A DNA stretch of 8,022 bases from Actinomycetota bacterium (GTDB lineage: Bacteria; Actinomycetota; Humimicrobiia; Humimicrobiales; Humimicrobiaceae). A program made the translations under genes and the position numbers. The DNA lies in contig JAMCVO010000159.1 of assembly GCA_023475715.1 (NCBI GenBank), positions 1 through 8,022 on the forward strand. The letters are read 5' to 3'. Under the pieces are notes generated by a model. It had not been told where the DNA came from. It made no database searches and saw only the letters and a program-made list of their open reading frames with translations. Below, in pieces: positions 1 through 5,428 of this stretch; within the stretch, counting starts at the first letter, position 1, and each line of letters opens with the position of its first letter.

Positions 1-264
1 GTGAAGTAGCTCTAAAAAAACTCGATAATATCCCTGAAAATATTTTTAGCTTTAAATAAATAAGGATTCTTTCTTTTCAAAATTATTTTCAGCCTTAATT
101 TTTTTAAAGATTCTAACTTATTTTGATGAAATTTTATTATATTTTCACTAACATAACTTTTAATATCATTAATATCAATATTACTCATTCGATCATCTCT
201 TAGTTAAAGCTAACACTAAAAATATTTTCAGGGATATTATCGAGTTTTTTTAGAGCTACTTCAC
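1..264. repeat. Exact 49-bp inverted repeat (arms 1-49 and 216-264)
   Basis: Bases 1-49 are the exact reverse complement of 216-264 (position i pairs with 265-i), and the match first fails at 50/215. The right arm is the 3' end of the methyltransferase gene. Read on the plus strand from base 3, the left arm encodes the same tail (EVALKKLDNIPENIFS) and then runs into FK and a stop at 57-59. The repeat reaches the window edge and may continue outside it. Around the junction both sides carry CTAAAAATATT, a possible microhomology for strand switching. Confidence 0.95.
12..188 (-). pseudogene. Truncated N-terminus of a type II restriction endonuclease (PmeII-like)
   Basis: The frame opens with ATG at 188, 11 bases after the methyltransferase stop, and reads 58 codons to a TAG at 14-12. 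Residues 1-47 look like a natural protein start: a lysine-rich helical region and then KRKNPYLFKAKN (residues 38-49). I recall that motif from the N-terminus of PmeII-type restriction endonucleases, which are normally several hundred residues long. The position directly behind a methyltransferase supports a role as the cutting partner of a restriction-modification pair. From base 49 to base 1 the DNA is an exact inverted copy of the methyltransferase tail. The last residues and the stop are therefore artefacts of that junction and the catalytic part is missing. A weak purine-rich stretch (AAGAGATGAT) precedes the ATG. The family assignment is from memory of the motif; the truncation is directly visible. 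Confidence 0.6.
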
Positions 265-1054
265 AATATTCTTTTTTAATATCAATACCAATATAGTTTC
301 TCCCTAATTTCGTTGCAGCAATTGCTGTGGTACCAGAGCCTAAAAACGGGTCAAGGACAATATCGCTTTCAATTGTAAACAATTTAATGAACCATTCGGG
401 TAATTCTAGTGGAAAAGGAGCGCTGTGCTCTTTATAAGAACATTCTGTTGCAAGATGTAATACGTTAGAAGGATATACTTTATCTCTATCCAGCCAATTT
501 GAGATATTTTTACCAAAACCACTATTGCTTTTTGATTCAAATCTTATTTGGTCCGTTTTGCTGAGTTTTTTTAATCTAGTTTTAGACCAATTCCCTATTG
601 GAATCATTACATTTTCTTGATACATATTAAATTTTTTGGTCTTGTTAAATTGCAGACATCTTTCCCAGGAGTCTCTGAATCGATTAGGCCACTTTCCGGG
701 ATAGCAGTTTTTTTTATGCCAAATAAATTCTTCCGTCCACAACCAACCTTGTTTTTTCATTCCCAATATCATCTCCAAAACATATGTATGCCGTTCACCA
801 TTTACAACTCTTTCCTTGATATTTAATATAAAGGTCCCTGTTGGTTTAAGAACTCTGAAAAATTCTTTACTCTTAGGAAAAAACCAATCTGGGTAATCGT
901 TTGGTTTAATGCCGCCATACGTTTCCTTTCTGCTGTCTGCATATGGTGGTGATGTGACTATCAAGTCTATCGAACTATTGGGAAACTTTTTTAGAATATC
1001 TACACAATCTCCACAAATAATTTGATTTAAGGGTAAAAAATTATTACTACTCAA
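200..1054 (-). CDS. Beta-class site-specific DNA methyltransferase (probably N4-cytosine)
   Basis: This enzyme transfers a methyl group from S-adenosylmethionine to an exocyclic amino group of a DNA base, protecting host sites from a partner nuclease. Catalytic motif IV, TSPPY, is at residues 34-38, and the AdoMet-binding motif I, DPFLGSGTT, is at 235-243 near the C-terminus. That order defines the beta class. TSPPY is commonest in N4-cytosine enzymes, but N6-adenine specificity cannot be excluded. The region between should hold target recognition. At 284 residues it is full length for a small type II or solitary enzyme. The chosen start is a TTG at 1054: an in-frame stop lies just upstream, no ATG is available and no clear ribosome binding site is seen, so the first residues are uncertain. 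A restriction endonuclease start follows at 188, which makes this the M gene of a restriction-modification pair. Confidence 0.92.
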   Translation of the reverse strand: MSSNNFLPLNQIICGDCVDILKKFPNSSIDLIVTSPPYADSRKETYGGIKPNDYPDWFFPKSKEFFRVLKPTGTFILNIKERVVNGERHTYVLEMILGMKKQGWLWTEEFIWHKKNCYPGKWPNRFRDSWERCLQFNKTKKFNMYQENVMIPIGNWSKTRLKKLSKTDQIRFESKSNSGFGKNISNWLDRDKVYPSNVLHLATECSYKEHSAPFPLELPEWFIKLFTIESDIVLDPFLGSGTTAIAATKLGRNYIGIDIKKEYCEVALKKLDNIPENIFSVSFN

Positions 1055-1131
1055 TGTTTTAAATTAAAAAAATAATAAAAATAATTCTTATGTTATTTTA
1101 TCATAAATTTCCCGATTTTATCTTAACTCTT

Positions 1132-2655
1132 TTAAATTTTTACAAGATCTGCAAAATCTTGTTTTAAGTCTTCATAAAGACTTTTATAAATACCATAGAA
1201 CTTTTTATAAATCTCAACATTCTCTTTTATGGGGGATGTTTCATCTTTTTCTTTTATAATTTTACTAACAGCTGCTTGAACACTTTTGTAGATACCACAA
1301 CCTACTCCGGCCAGTAACGCCCCGCCATATGAGGGCCCCTCTTCAACATTTAAGGTTACTATTTTAGTGTCAAAGATATCTGCTGCTATTTGCTTCCAGA
1401 TTCTGCTCTTTGCCCCGCCGCCAAATAAAACAATCTTATCTGAATTTACTCCGGTACCTCTTATGAGAGACAGGCAGTCAAGCTGGCTGTAAGCAACACC
1501 CTCAAGTATCGCTCTGGCAAAATGATCCTGGTTATGAATATAAGATATTCCGAAAAAAACACCTCTTGCATATGGGTCTGCATAAGGTGTCCTTTCACCA
1601 GAAAGATAGGGTAAAAATATCAAGCCTTCCGAACCGGCTGGAGCGTTTTCAGCCTGAATATCCAGAAGCTTGTAGCTTTTTTTATCAGGATATTGCTCCA
1701 TTATCTTTTTGCTCGGGCCAAATGTATCATCGTACCACTTCAATGAACCGGCAGCCGCTAAAGTAACGCTCATCAGATGCCACTTGCCCGGGACTGCATG
1801 ACAGAAAGAATGCAACCTTCCCTGGGTGTCATAAACCGGATCATCACTGTATGAAAAAACAACACCTGAGGTTCCCAGGTAATCTGATATAAGGCCGGGA
1901 GCTACAATTCCGGAACCTACAGCTCCACCAGCCTGATCCCCTGCTCCACCAGCTATTGGCGTTCCTTCAAGAAGCCCTGTAAGACCGGCAGCTTCCGCAT
2001 TTACCTTTGCCGAAATTTCCGGAGATTCATACACTTCCGGCAGCACGCCTTTGCTTATATCCAGCCCTGCAAGGATTTCATCCGACCAGGTTCTTTTTGC
2101 AATATCAAGAAGAATCGTACCTGATGCATCGGAAACTTCTGTTGCATATGTTCCTGATAATTTAAACCGCACATAATCTTTTGGCAGAAGAATCTTGTAA
2201 ATATTTTTATATTTATCGGGCTCGTTTTCTCTTAGCCAAAGGATTTTAGGAGCTGTAAAACCTGTCAATGCTTTATTATATGAAAGCTTGATGAAATTTT
2301 CATAACCAAAGATATTATATATCTCGTTGCACTGCTTTTGAGTTCTCTGATCACACCAGAGGAGCGCGGGCCGCAGTACATTTCCATTCCTGTCCACAAA
2401 AACGCTCCCATGCATCTGACCTGAAGGCCCTATCGCTGCTATGCTTTTTGGAGAAATTTTTGAATTTTCGATTACTTTTTTGATTACATCAACTGTTGCC
2501 TTCCACCAGTCCTCAGGATGCTGCTCTGCCCAGCCGGGCCTGGGAGTGATTAAAGGATAATCGCTGGTAGCTGAGGAGATCAATTTGCCATCTTCACCAA
2601 TGAGTATTGCCCTTGTTGAAGTAGTGCCAATATCCAGGCCAATTAAATAATTCAT
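1132..2655 (-). CDS. xylB: Xylulokinase, FGGY carbohydrate kinase family
   Basis: The enzyme phosphorylates D-xylulose with ATP in the cytosol to give D-xylulose 5-phosphate for the pentose phosphate pathway. The 507-residue frame matches the family's usual 480-510. It has the N-terminal phosphate-binding loop GLDIGTTSTRA (6-16, with Asp8), the sugar-binding GQMHG (79-83), LWCDQRT (99-105), the catalytic Asp240 in GAGDQAGGA, GTSG (261-264), LSGERTPYADP (351-361) and the C-terminal nucleotide-site motif FGGGAKS (411-417). Gln241 replaces the Asn found at this position in E. coli XylB, a common variation. The ATG at 2655 has a good ribosome binding site, GAAAGG, 8 bases upstream (2669-2664). 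No xylose isomerase, transporter or regulator lies in the window, so it appears to be a solitary gene here. A related FGGY sugar kinase cannot be fully excluded. Confidence 0.95.
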   Translation of the reverse strand: MNYLIGLDIGTTSTRAILIGEDGKLISSATSDYPLITPRPGWAEQHPEDWWKATVDVIKKVIENSKISPKSIAAIGPSGQMHGSVFVDRNGNVLRPALLWCDQRTQKQCNEIYNIFGYENFIKLSYNKALTGFTAPKILWLRENEPDKYKNIYKILLPKDYVRFKLSGTYATEVSDASGTILLDIAKRTWSDEILAGLDISKGVLPEVYESPEISAKVNAEAAGLTGLLEGTPIAGGAGDQAGGAVGSGIVAPGLISDYLGTSGVVFSYSDDPVYDTQGRLHSFCHAVPGKWHLMSVTLAAAGSLKWYDDTFGPSKKIMEQYPDKKSYKLLDIQAENAPAGSEGLIFLPYLSGERTPYADPYARGVFFGISYIHNQDHFARAILEGVAYSQLDCLSLIRGTGVNSDKIVLFGGGAKSRIWKQIAADIFDTKIVTLNVEEGPSYGGALLAGVGCGIYKSVQAAVSKIIKEKDETSPIKENVEIYKKFYGIYKSLYEDLKQDFADLVKI

Positions 2656-2696
2656 TTATTTTGCCTTTCATTTCAAATCATTATTGTTATTATATT

Positions 2697-2702
2697 ATTA
2701 TA
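2697..2702 (-). promoter_or_regulatory. Possible -10 element of xylB
   Basis: TATAAT reads on the minus strand at 2702-2697, about 40 bases before the xylB ATG. No convincing -35 lies 16-18 bases upstream; the nearest TTG-containing hexamer is about 20 bases away. The surroundings are very AT-rich, so the match may be chance. Confidence 0.3.
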
Positions 2703-2780
2703 CTTAGAAACGGGTATTTTATCAGCAAATAATATCCACAATTTTATCTAATCCTTTTTTTATAATTTCTTCTTTCATTG

Positions 2781-2907
2781 CTTATAAGCCAGGGAAAAAC
2801 AGAAAAAGAGGCAGGAAAAACATACAGGATGCAATTAAGGAATGCCTTGAAGTTAGGGCAGAAAAGGGAATACACTAACCATTTCTACACGGTAGGTGGA
2901 GGTTTAA
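2781..2907 (+). pseudogene. hicB: Decayed HicB antitoxin, C-terminal remnant
   Basis: HicB antitoxins carry a partial RNase H-like fold ending in a conserved (C)ISQGKTxEEAxxNIxxAI helix and a C-terminal DNA-binding segment. Here ISQGKTEKEAGK (2784-2819) is followed, after a one-base frame change in an A-run near 2817-2820, by NIQDAIKECLEVRAEKGI (2819-2872). After a second frame change near 2873 come LTISTR (2875-2892), TAG where CAG is expected, VEV and TAA (2905-2907). Joined up, this is the ordinary tail of a HicB protein. The N-terminal half, upstream of about 2781, is missing. With two frameshifts, a nonsense codon and no N-terminus, it cannot make a working antitoxin. The hicA remnant follows 5 bases later, as in intact hicBA pairs with the antitoxin gene first. 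The assignment rests on remembered family motifs and on the matching hicA start. Confidence 0.72.
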
Positions 2908-2912
2908 GTATA

Positions 2913-2981
2913 GTGCCTCAAGTTCCACTGCTGAAACCCAAGGGTGTTATAAAAATCTTTAAAAAGTTTGGGTGGAACTTG
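2913..2981 (+). pseudogene. hicA: Truncated HicA mRNA-interferase toxin remnant
   Basis: HicA toxins are small double-stranded-RNA-binding-fold ribonucleases of about 60-85 residues. The frame starts at GTG 2913, preceded by a strong GGTGGAGG ribosome binding site (2894-2902), and reads PQVPLLKPKGVIKIFKKFGW and then NL. This is the typical HicA start (xxPxLKPKEVIKILKKxGF). In the family the next residues are RQKGSH, which contain the catalytic His. Here the sequence turns into unrelated AT-rich codons after 2981, so the active site is absent. The open frame runs on to a stop at 3045-3047, overlapping the 3' end of convergent higA. The cut lies close to the higA end, which suggests a deletion when the two modules came together. 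Confidence 0.72.
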
Positions 2982-3025
2982 AGAATACTTTATTATTTAC
3001 CTTTATCAATTACATTATATCAAAG

Positions 3026-3319
3026 TTATACTACCTGCAGTTGTTGAATTTTCTTCAATTCAGCATCTATACCTGATTTTTCTTCTTCTATATCATAATC
3101 ATTTTGCAGACCTAGCCAGAACTGTGGGGTGTTACCAAAGAACTTGGACAGCCTCAGGGCAGTATCAGCGGTTATTCTTCTTTTTTTATGGATTATCTCA
3201 GAAATACGTGTCTGATCCAAATGTGTTTCTTTTGCCAGTCTGTAGGCAGAAATATTTAAAGGCTTTAGAAACTCTTCATCTAAAATCTCGCCGGGGTGGA
3301 TATTTTTTAATTTTTCCAT
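3026..3319 (-). CDS. higA: HigA-family antitoxin, XRE helix-turn-helix
   Basis: HigA binds and neutralises the HigB ribonuclease and represses the shared promoter. The 97-residue protein begins with the family signature HPGEIL (8-13). A helix-turn-helix domain covers roughly residues 22-62 (ISAYRLAKETHLDQTRISEI and following), then comes the diagnostic TPQFWLGLQNDYDIE (64-78) and a charged helical tail. The ATG at 3319 is supported by a strong AAGGAG ribosome binding site (3335-3330), which lies just past the higB stop with 20 bases between the two genes. Toxin gene first and antitoxin gene second is the normal higBA order. No defect is visible. The good site here, compared with none for higB, should favour antitoxin synthesis from the same mRNA. 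Confidence 0.93.
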   Translation of the reverse strand: MEKLKNIHPGEILDEEFLKPLNISAYRLAKETHLDQTRISEIIHKKRRITADTALRLSKFFGNTPQFWLGLQNDYDIEEEKSGIDAELKKIQQLQVV

Positions 3320-3339
3320 TATGTTATTACTCCTTTTAA

Positions 3340-3621
3340 TTAGTGATAATCAGTAATCTCAACATTATAACAATCATTGTTTTTCCACATAAAACATATG
3401 CGCCACTGGTTATTTATCCTTATACTATATTGCTTCTTTCTGTCTCCTCTCAATTTTTCCAGTCTATTTGAAGGAGGTATTCTTAAGTCACTTAGATCAA
3501 AAGAGTTATTTAACATCCTGAGCTTTTTTCGGGCAATATTTTGGATATCATTAAGATATTCTTTCGAGAAATCACCTTCCCAGATCTTTTCAGTCTCTTT
3601 AGAATTAAATGACTTTATCAT
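3340..3621 (-). CDS. higB: HigB-family toxin, RelE-like ribosome-dependent mRNA endonuclease
   Basis: HigB toxins cleave mRNA on translating ribosomes and stop growth when HigA is lost. Starting at ATG 3621 the protein is 93 residues, the family's normal length. It has the signature IKSFNSKETEKIWEG (2-16), then NRLEKLRGDRKKQYSIRIN (52-70) and a C-terminal QWRICF(6)YNVEITDYH. A longer open frame to 3660 exists, but its extra 13 residues are encoded by the promoter: -35 at 3656-3651 and -10 at 3633-3628. The ATG at 3621 is therefore the likely true start. No ribosome binding site precedes it, and the predicted transcription start almost coincides with the ATG, so the toxin may be read from a leaderless message. 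higA follows 20 bases downstream. The conserved Arg/Lys and C-terminal DYH region are present, so it is probably active. Confidence 0.92.
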   Translation of the reverse strand: MIKSFNSKETEKIWEGDFSKEYLNDIQNIARKKLRMLNNSFDLSDLRIPPSNRLEKLRGDRKKQYSIRINNQWRICFMWKNNDCYNVEITDYH

Positions 3622-3656
3622 AATAACAATATAGTAGATTATGATACTTATGTCAA
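3616..3656 (-). promoter_or_regulatory. higBA promoter with overlapping inverted-repeat operator
   Basis: On the minus strand TTGACA (3656-3651) is separated by exactly 17 bases from TATATT (3633-3628), a near-consensus sigma-70 type promoter. Only six bases separate the -10 from the higB ATG, so the message should start at or next to the ATG. A perfect 9-bp inverted repeat, TATCATAAT / ATTATGATA, occupies 3646-3638 and 3624-3616, with a 13-base spacer containing the -10. Arm centres are 22 bp apart, about two helical turns, which would suit one HigA dimer contacting both arms on one face of the DNA. The right arm includes the start codon. Confidence 0.75.
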
Positions 3657-3660
3657 GCAA

Positions 3661-3918
3661 TACTATTATATGACATTAACTTATAATTTATATTTATAAG
3701 AATTTGCTTTTGGATCCCTCATGTATAAATAAGATATGTGCCGGGATATTTTACTTAAAACTGGTAATGCATTTGCTAAAAAGAATGAATTTAAAATAAA
3801 CAAGGGATTTTGGATAAAAAATAAGCATAAATATTTTCCGGTAATATATTTTATGTGAAACTATGATTACACCTATCGGTTTTGGACAAGGCTTTATTTA
3901 GGAGAAACTTATCTCTTT
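3661..3918. other. Gene-free AT-rich stretch upstream of higBA
   Basis: No convincing gene is seen. A short AT-only hairpin (CTTATAA / TTATAAG, arms 3680-3686 and 3694-3700) and a 40-codon open frame (3736-3858, plus) are present. The open frame has no recognisable motif and no good ribosome binding site. The left arm of a 15-bp inverted repeat lies at 3808-3822. Confidence 0.5.
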
Positions 3919-4161
3919 TTAAAAATCCACATAATCACAATCTATGACTTCCCAGGCAATTTTTGAAAGCTCTTTTAAAAGAGCCCTGTCAAATAGAAAA
4001 TATATCCTCATTATTTTAGGTATTGAAAATACAAAATGACGATGGGAATATTCCAGGCGAGAGCTTTCTTTTTTTATTACTGGATTGATGCTAAAAAGTG
4101 ATTCCTCTTTTGCAGTATTTAAGGTTCTTGAAACACAATATTTAAAATATTCTGACAACAC
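3919..4161 (-). pseudogene. IS91-family (Y2) transposase fragment
   Basis: The 80-codon frame (GTG start at 4161) contains, at residues 40-73, HRHFVFSIPKIMRIYFLFDR followed by ALLKELSKIAWEVI. This block is characteristic of IS91/IS801-type transposases, just behind their N-terminal zinc-binding domain. Those enzymes are about 300-400 residues long, drive rolling-circle transposition and use paired tyrosines near the C-terminus. Here the cysteine-rich zinc domain before the block is not recognisable: residues 1-38 look unrelated or scrambled. The frame ends seven codons after the block, so the tyrosines are lost. Only about 3943-4050 is clearly transposase-derived. No element ends were found. 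It is a dead scrap marking former transposition into this spot. Confidence 0.65.
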
Positions 4162-4202
4162 TTACTATTTGAAGAGTATTTATTGCTTGCTTATAATCAT
4201 GT

Positions 4203-4404
4203 CTATTTGGCGCAGCATTTCTTATATTTCTTCCCGCTGCCGCAGGGACAGGGATCATTTCTTCCCACCTTTTTAAAAATTGTGTTTAGTAAATACCGCT
4301 TTATTGATATTTCTGCATATATCTTTTATTTCCTCTGATACCACAAGATAGCGTCTTTCCTGATGATAAAAAGAAAACATTCCAAAAATAGGCCGAAAGT
4401 ATTG
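4203..4404 (-). pseudogene. Frameshifted gene tail ending in a SEC-C zinc motif
   Basis: Two minus-strand frames join into one plausible protein end. The first (4404-4276) begins QYFRPIFGMF, continues [20 protein letters not shown] and reaches TKHNF. The second (4277-4203) continues [20 protein letters not shown], then CAK and a TAG stop. The change of frame falls in the run TTTTTAAAAA at about 4275-4280. CPCGSG-(5)-CC is the SEC-C motif, a short zinc-binding module found at the end of SecA and of many unrelated bacterial proteins. Upstream, another frame (about 4432-4399, DGNIFDVSLTIL) may belong to the same gene, implying a further frameshift near 4400. The parent protein is not recognised. 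No start or promoter is visible, so this is a decayed gene remnant. Confidence 0.62.
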
Positions 4405-4545
4405 TAAGGCTTACATCAAATATATTACCGTCAGTATTGTCACTAATTTTTTATCCAAAACACCAATTTTTTATTTGGAATACATAAGTTTTGGGCAATT
4501 ACTTCATTTATATTTGTGGAATCCAAAAAGTTCTTATAAATTATA

Positions 4546-5025
4546 TTAAGGATTTTTATTACCTACAAGGCTATCAAGTAGTATTATTTTAAGGTCTCTA
4601 TTTTTTACTTTTAAAAACCCCGTATCGTTTGTTATTAAAATTTTTATATCAGCTTTAATTACAGTTGCAGCAATTATGGAATCTGCAAGTCCCAAATTAG
4701 TTTCAGAGCGAATATCTGCCGCCAACCCTGCTATTTCATGCTTAAAATCCAGAATTTCCATAAATGGGTTGCTCCTGATAAAATCTTTAAAAGCTTTTTC
4801 TGCGGCTGGTTTTTTTTGATTTAAAACTCCTACAAGTATCTCTGTATAACTTATTAAGCTTAAAAAAATTTTTGAATTTTTTTCACCAACCAAATTCATG
4901 ATCTCTGCAGTAATATCCGAATATGGCTTTATATCTTCAAGATGATATATTAAAAATGGGGTATCCACCAAAATAGTATTTTCAGTATTAATGGCTTGTG
5001 CTAATTCTAATAATTCCTGTTCCAA
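4546..5025 (-). CDS. vapC: VapC-like PIN-domain ribonuclease toxin
   Basis: PIN-domain toxins are magnesium-dependent endoribonucleases that cut tRNA, rRNA or mRNA when freed from their antitoxin. The four acidic positions of the active site are all present: Asp21 (ILVDTPFLIY), Glu62 (SYTEILVG), Asp115 (GLADSIIAAT) and Asp134 (ITNDTGF). The protein is 159 residues, slightly longer than the usual 125-145 because of an N-terminal extension of about 16 residues. The start is TTG at 5025, inside the last codons of the antitoxin gene (19-base overlap), with an AAGGAAAG ribosome binding site a few bases upstream. A start nearer Leu19 would give a more typical N-terminus but has no such site. The overlap implies translational coupling and a single vapBC transcript. 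No defect is seen. Confidence 0.9.
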   Translation of the reverse strand: MEQELLELAQAINTENTILVDTPFLIYHLEDIKPYSDITAEIMNLVGEKNSKIFLSLISYTEILVGVLNQKKPAAEKAFKDFIRSNPFMEILDFKHEIAGLAADIRSETNLGLADSIIAATVIKADIKILITNDTGFLKVKNRDLKIILLDSLVGNKNP

Positions 5026-5267
5026 GTATCTCTTTCCTTATTAATATACTTATCTGCCTCTTCCCTGGTGCTGCCCCAGGTACCTTTTAGCATGCCTCTT
5101 GTTAGTGAACCTAATTTATTTGCCGGTATTAATACCACCTTATCTTCATTTAAATCAAGGTAAATTGAAAGAATTGAATTCTCATCAAGATTTAAACTTT
5201 TACGAATATATTCTGGTATGACTACCTGACCCTTTTTACCAACTCTTACAGAATTTATTAATTTCAT
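5007..5267 (-). CDS. vapB: VapB-like antitoxin, SpoVT/AbrB fold
   Basis: The 86-residue protein starts with a swapped-hairpin AbrB/SpoVT DNA-binding domain: VRVGKKGQVVIPEYIRKSLNL (residues 7-27) followed by a strand-rich segment to about residue 50. Its C-terminal part, GSTREEADKYINKERDTW (66-83), is the kind of flexible charged helix that wraps around the partner toxin. It would bind the operator as a dimer, repress its own promoter and neutralise the PIN toxin encoded just downstream, whose start codon it overlaps. The ATG at 5267 has a moderate ribosome binding site, GGTGAT (5278-5273), 5 bases away. Gene order, overlap and domain pairing are all typical of vapBC modules of the AbrB subtype. 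Confidence 0.92.
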   Translation of the reverse strand: MKLINSVRVGKKGQVVIPEYIRKSLNLDENSILSIYLDLNEDKVVLIPANKLGSLTRGMLKGTWGSTREEADKYINKERDTWNRNY

Positions 5268-5281
5268 ACATAATCACCATA

Positions 5282-5318
5282 AGTATGATATTATAAATTG
5301 AGTATGAAGTCAATTAAA
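5282..5318 (-). promoter_or_regulatory. vapBC promoter region with direct repeats
   Basis: Two minus-strand readings fit: TTTAAT (5318-5313) with TATAAT (5295-5290), or TTGACT (5313-5308) with TATCAT (5290-5285). Each has a 17-base spacer and would start transcription about 10-15 bases before the vapB ATG. The heptamer AGTATGA occurs on the plus strand at 5282-5288 and 5301-5307, a 19-base period across the promoter. It is a candidate VapB operator. Confidence 0.5.
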
Positions 5319-5342
5319 AAATCATAAGAAGTTGCCATTTAG

Positions 5343-5369
5343 TTGCAATTTTTATTCAGTTATTATAAT
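5343..5369 (+). promoter_or_regulatory. Possible promoter of the ABC exporter genes
   Basis: TTGCAA (5343-5348) and TATAAT (5364-5369) lie 15 bases apart, a short spacer; shifting to TAATAA gives 17. Transcription would begin near 5376, about 50 bases before the TTG start. The region lies between divergent vapBC and the exporter and is very AT-rich, so this is only a candidate. Confidence 0.35.
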
Positions 5370-5428
5370 AATTAAAGTTTCACTTATCTTAAGAATTACG
5401 ATAGACTTTCTTTATAAAATTTAGAGAT

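Larger units (their letters stand above)
3808..4460. repeat. 15-bp inverted repeat flanking the decayed segment (arms 3808-3822 and 4446-4460)
   Basis: TTTTGGATAAAAAAT at 3808-3822 recurs as its exact reverse complement at 4446-4460, and weaker similarity continues on both sides. The pair encloses the IS91-type fragment and the SEC-C gene tail. It could mark the ends of an old insertion, but both arms are AT-rich, no target-site duplication was recognised, and IS91 elements do not have such terminal repeats. Confidence 0.5.

Noticed and set aside
3..59. C-terminal end of a second, convergent methyltransferase gene on the plus strand
   Set aside because: The 49 bases are identical, not merely similar, to the minus-strand gene, and the opposite strand is still reading the endonuclease up to the junction. 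An inverted copy explains it better than a paralogue.
1055..1131. Transcription terminator between xylB and the methyltransferase
   Set aside because: Only imperfect AT-only pairing is seen, with no GC-containing stem followed by a T-run.
2722..2778. An 18-codon minus-strand frame (MKEEIIKKGLDKIVDIIC) upstream of xylB
   Set aside because: It looks protein-like and could be a gene start cut off at the hicB junction, but it is too short to assign and has no recognised family.
2778..3047. An 89-codon plus-strand open frame as a new protein
   Set aside because: It fuses pieces of hicB and hicA in the wrong frame between them; the family signatures lie in alternating frames.
3340..3660. Longer 106-residue higB reading frame
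   Set aside because: Its first 13 codons are encoded by the -35/-10 promoter and operator, and the HigB family begins at the MIKSF start at 3621.
3736..3858. A 40-codon plus-strand frame
   Set aside because: No motif, weak start context and surrounded by decayed sequence; chance is as likely as a gene.
4443..4544. Minus-strand peptide ending LCIPNKKLVFWIKN after vapC
   Set aside because: It resembles real protein sequence and may be another gene scrap, but there is no start codon, no recognised family and the stretch is only about 33 codons.
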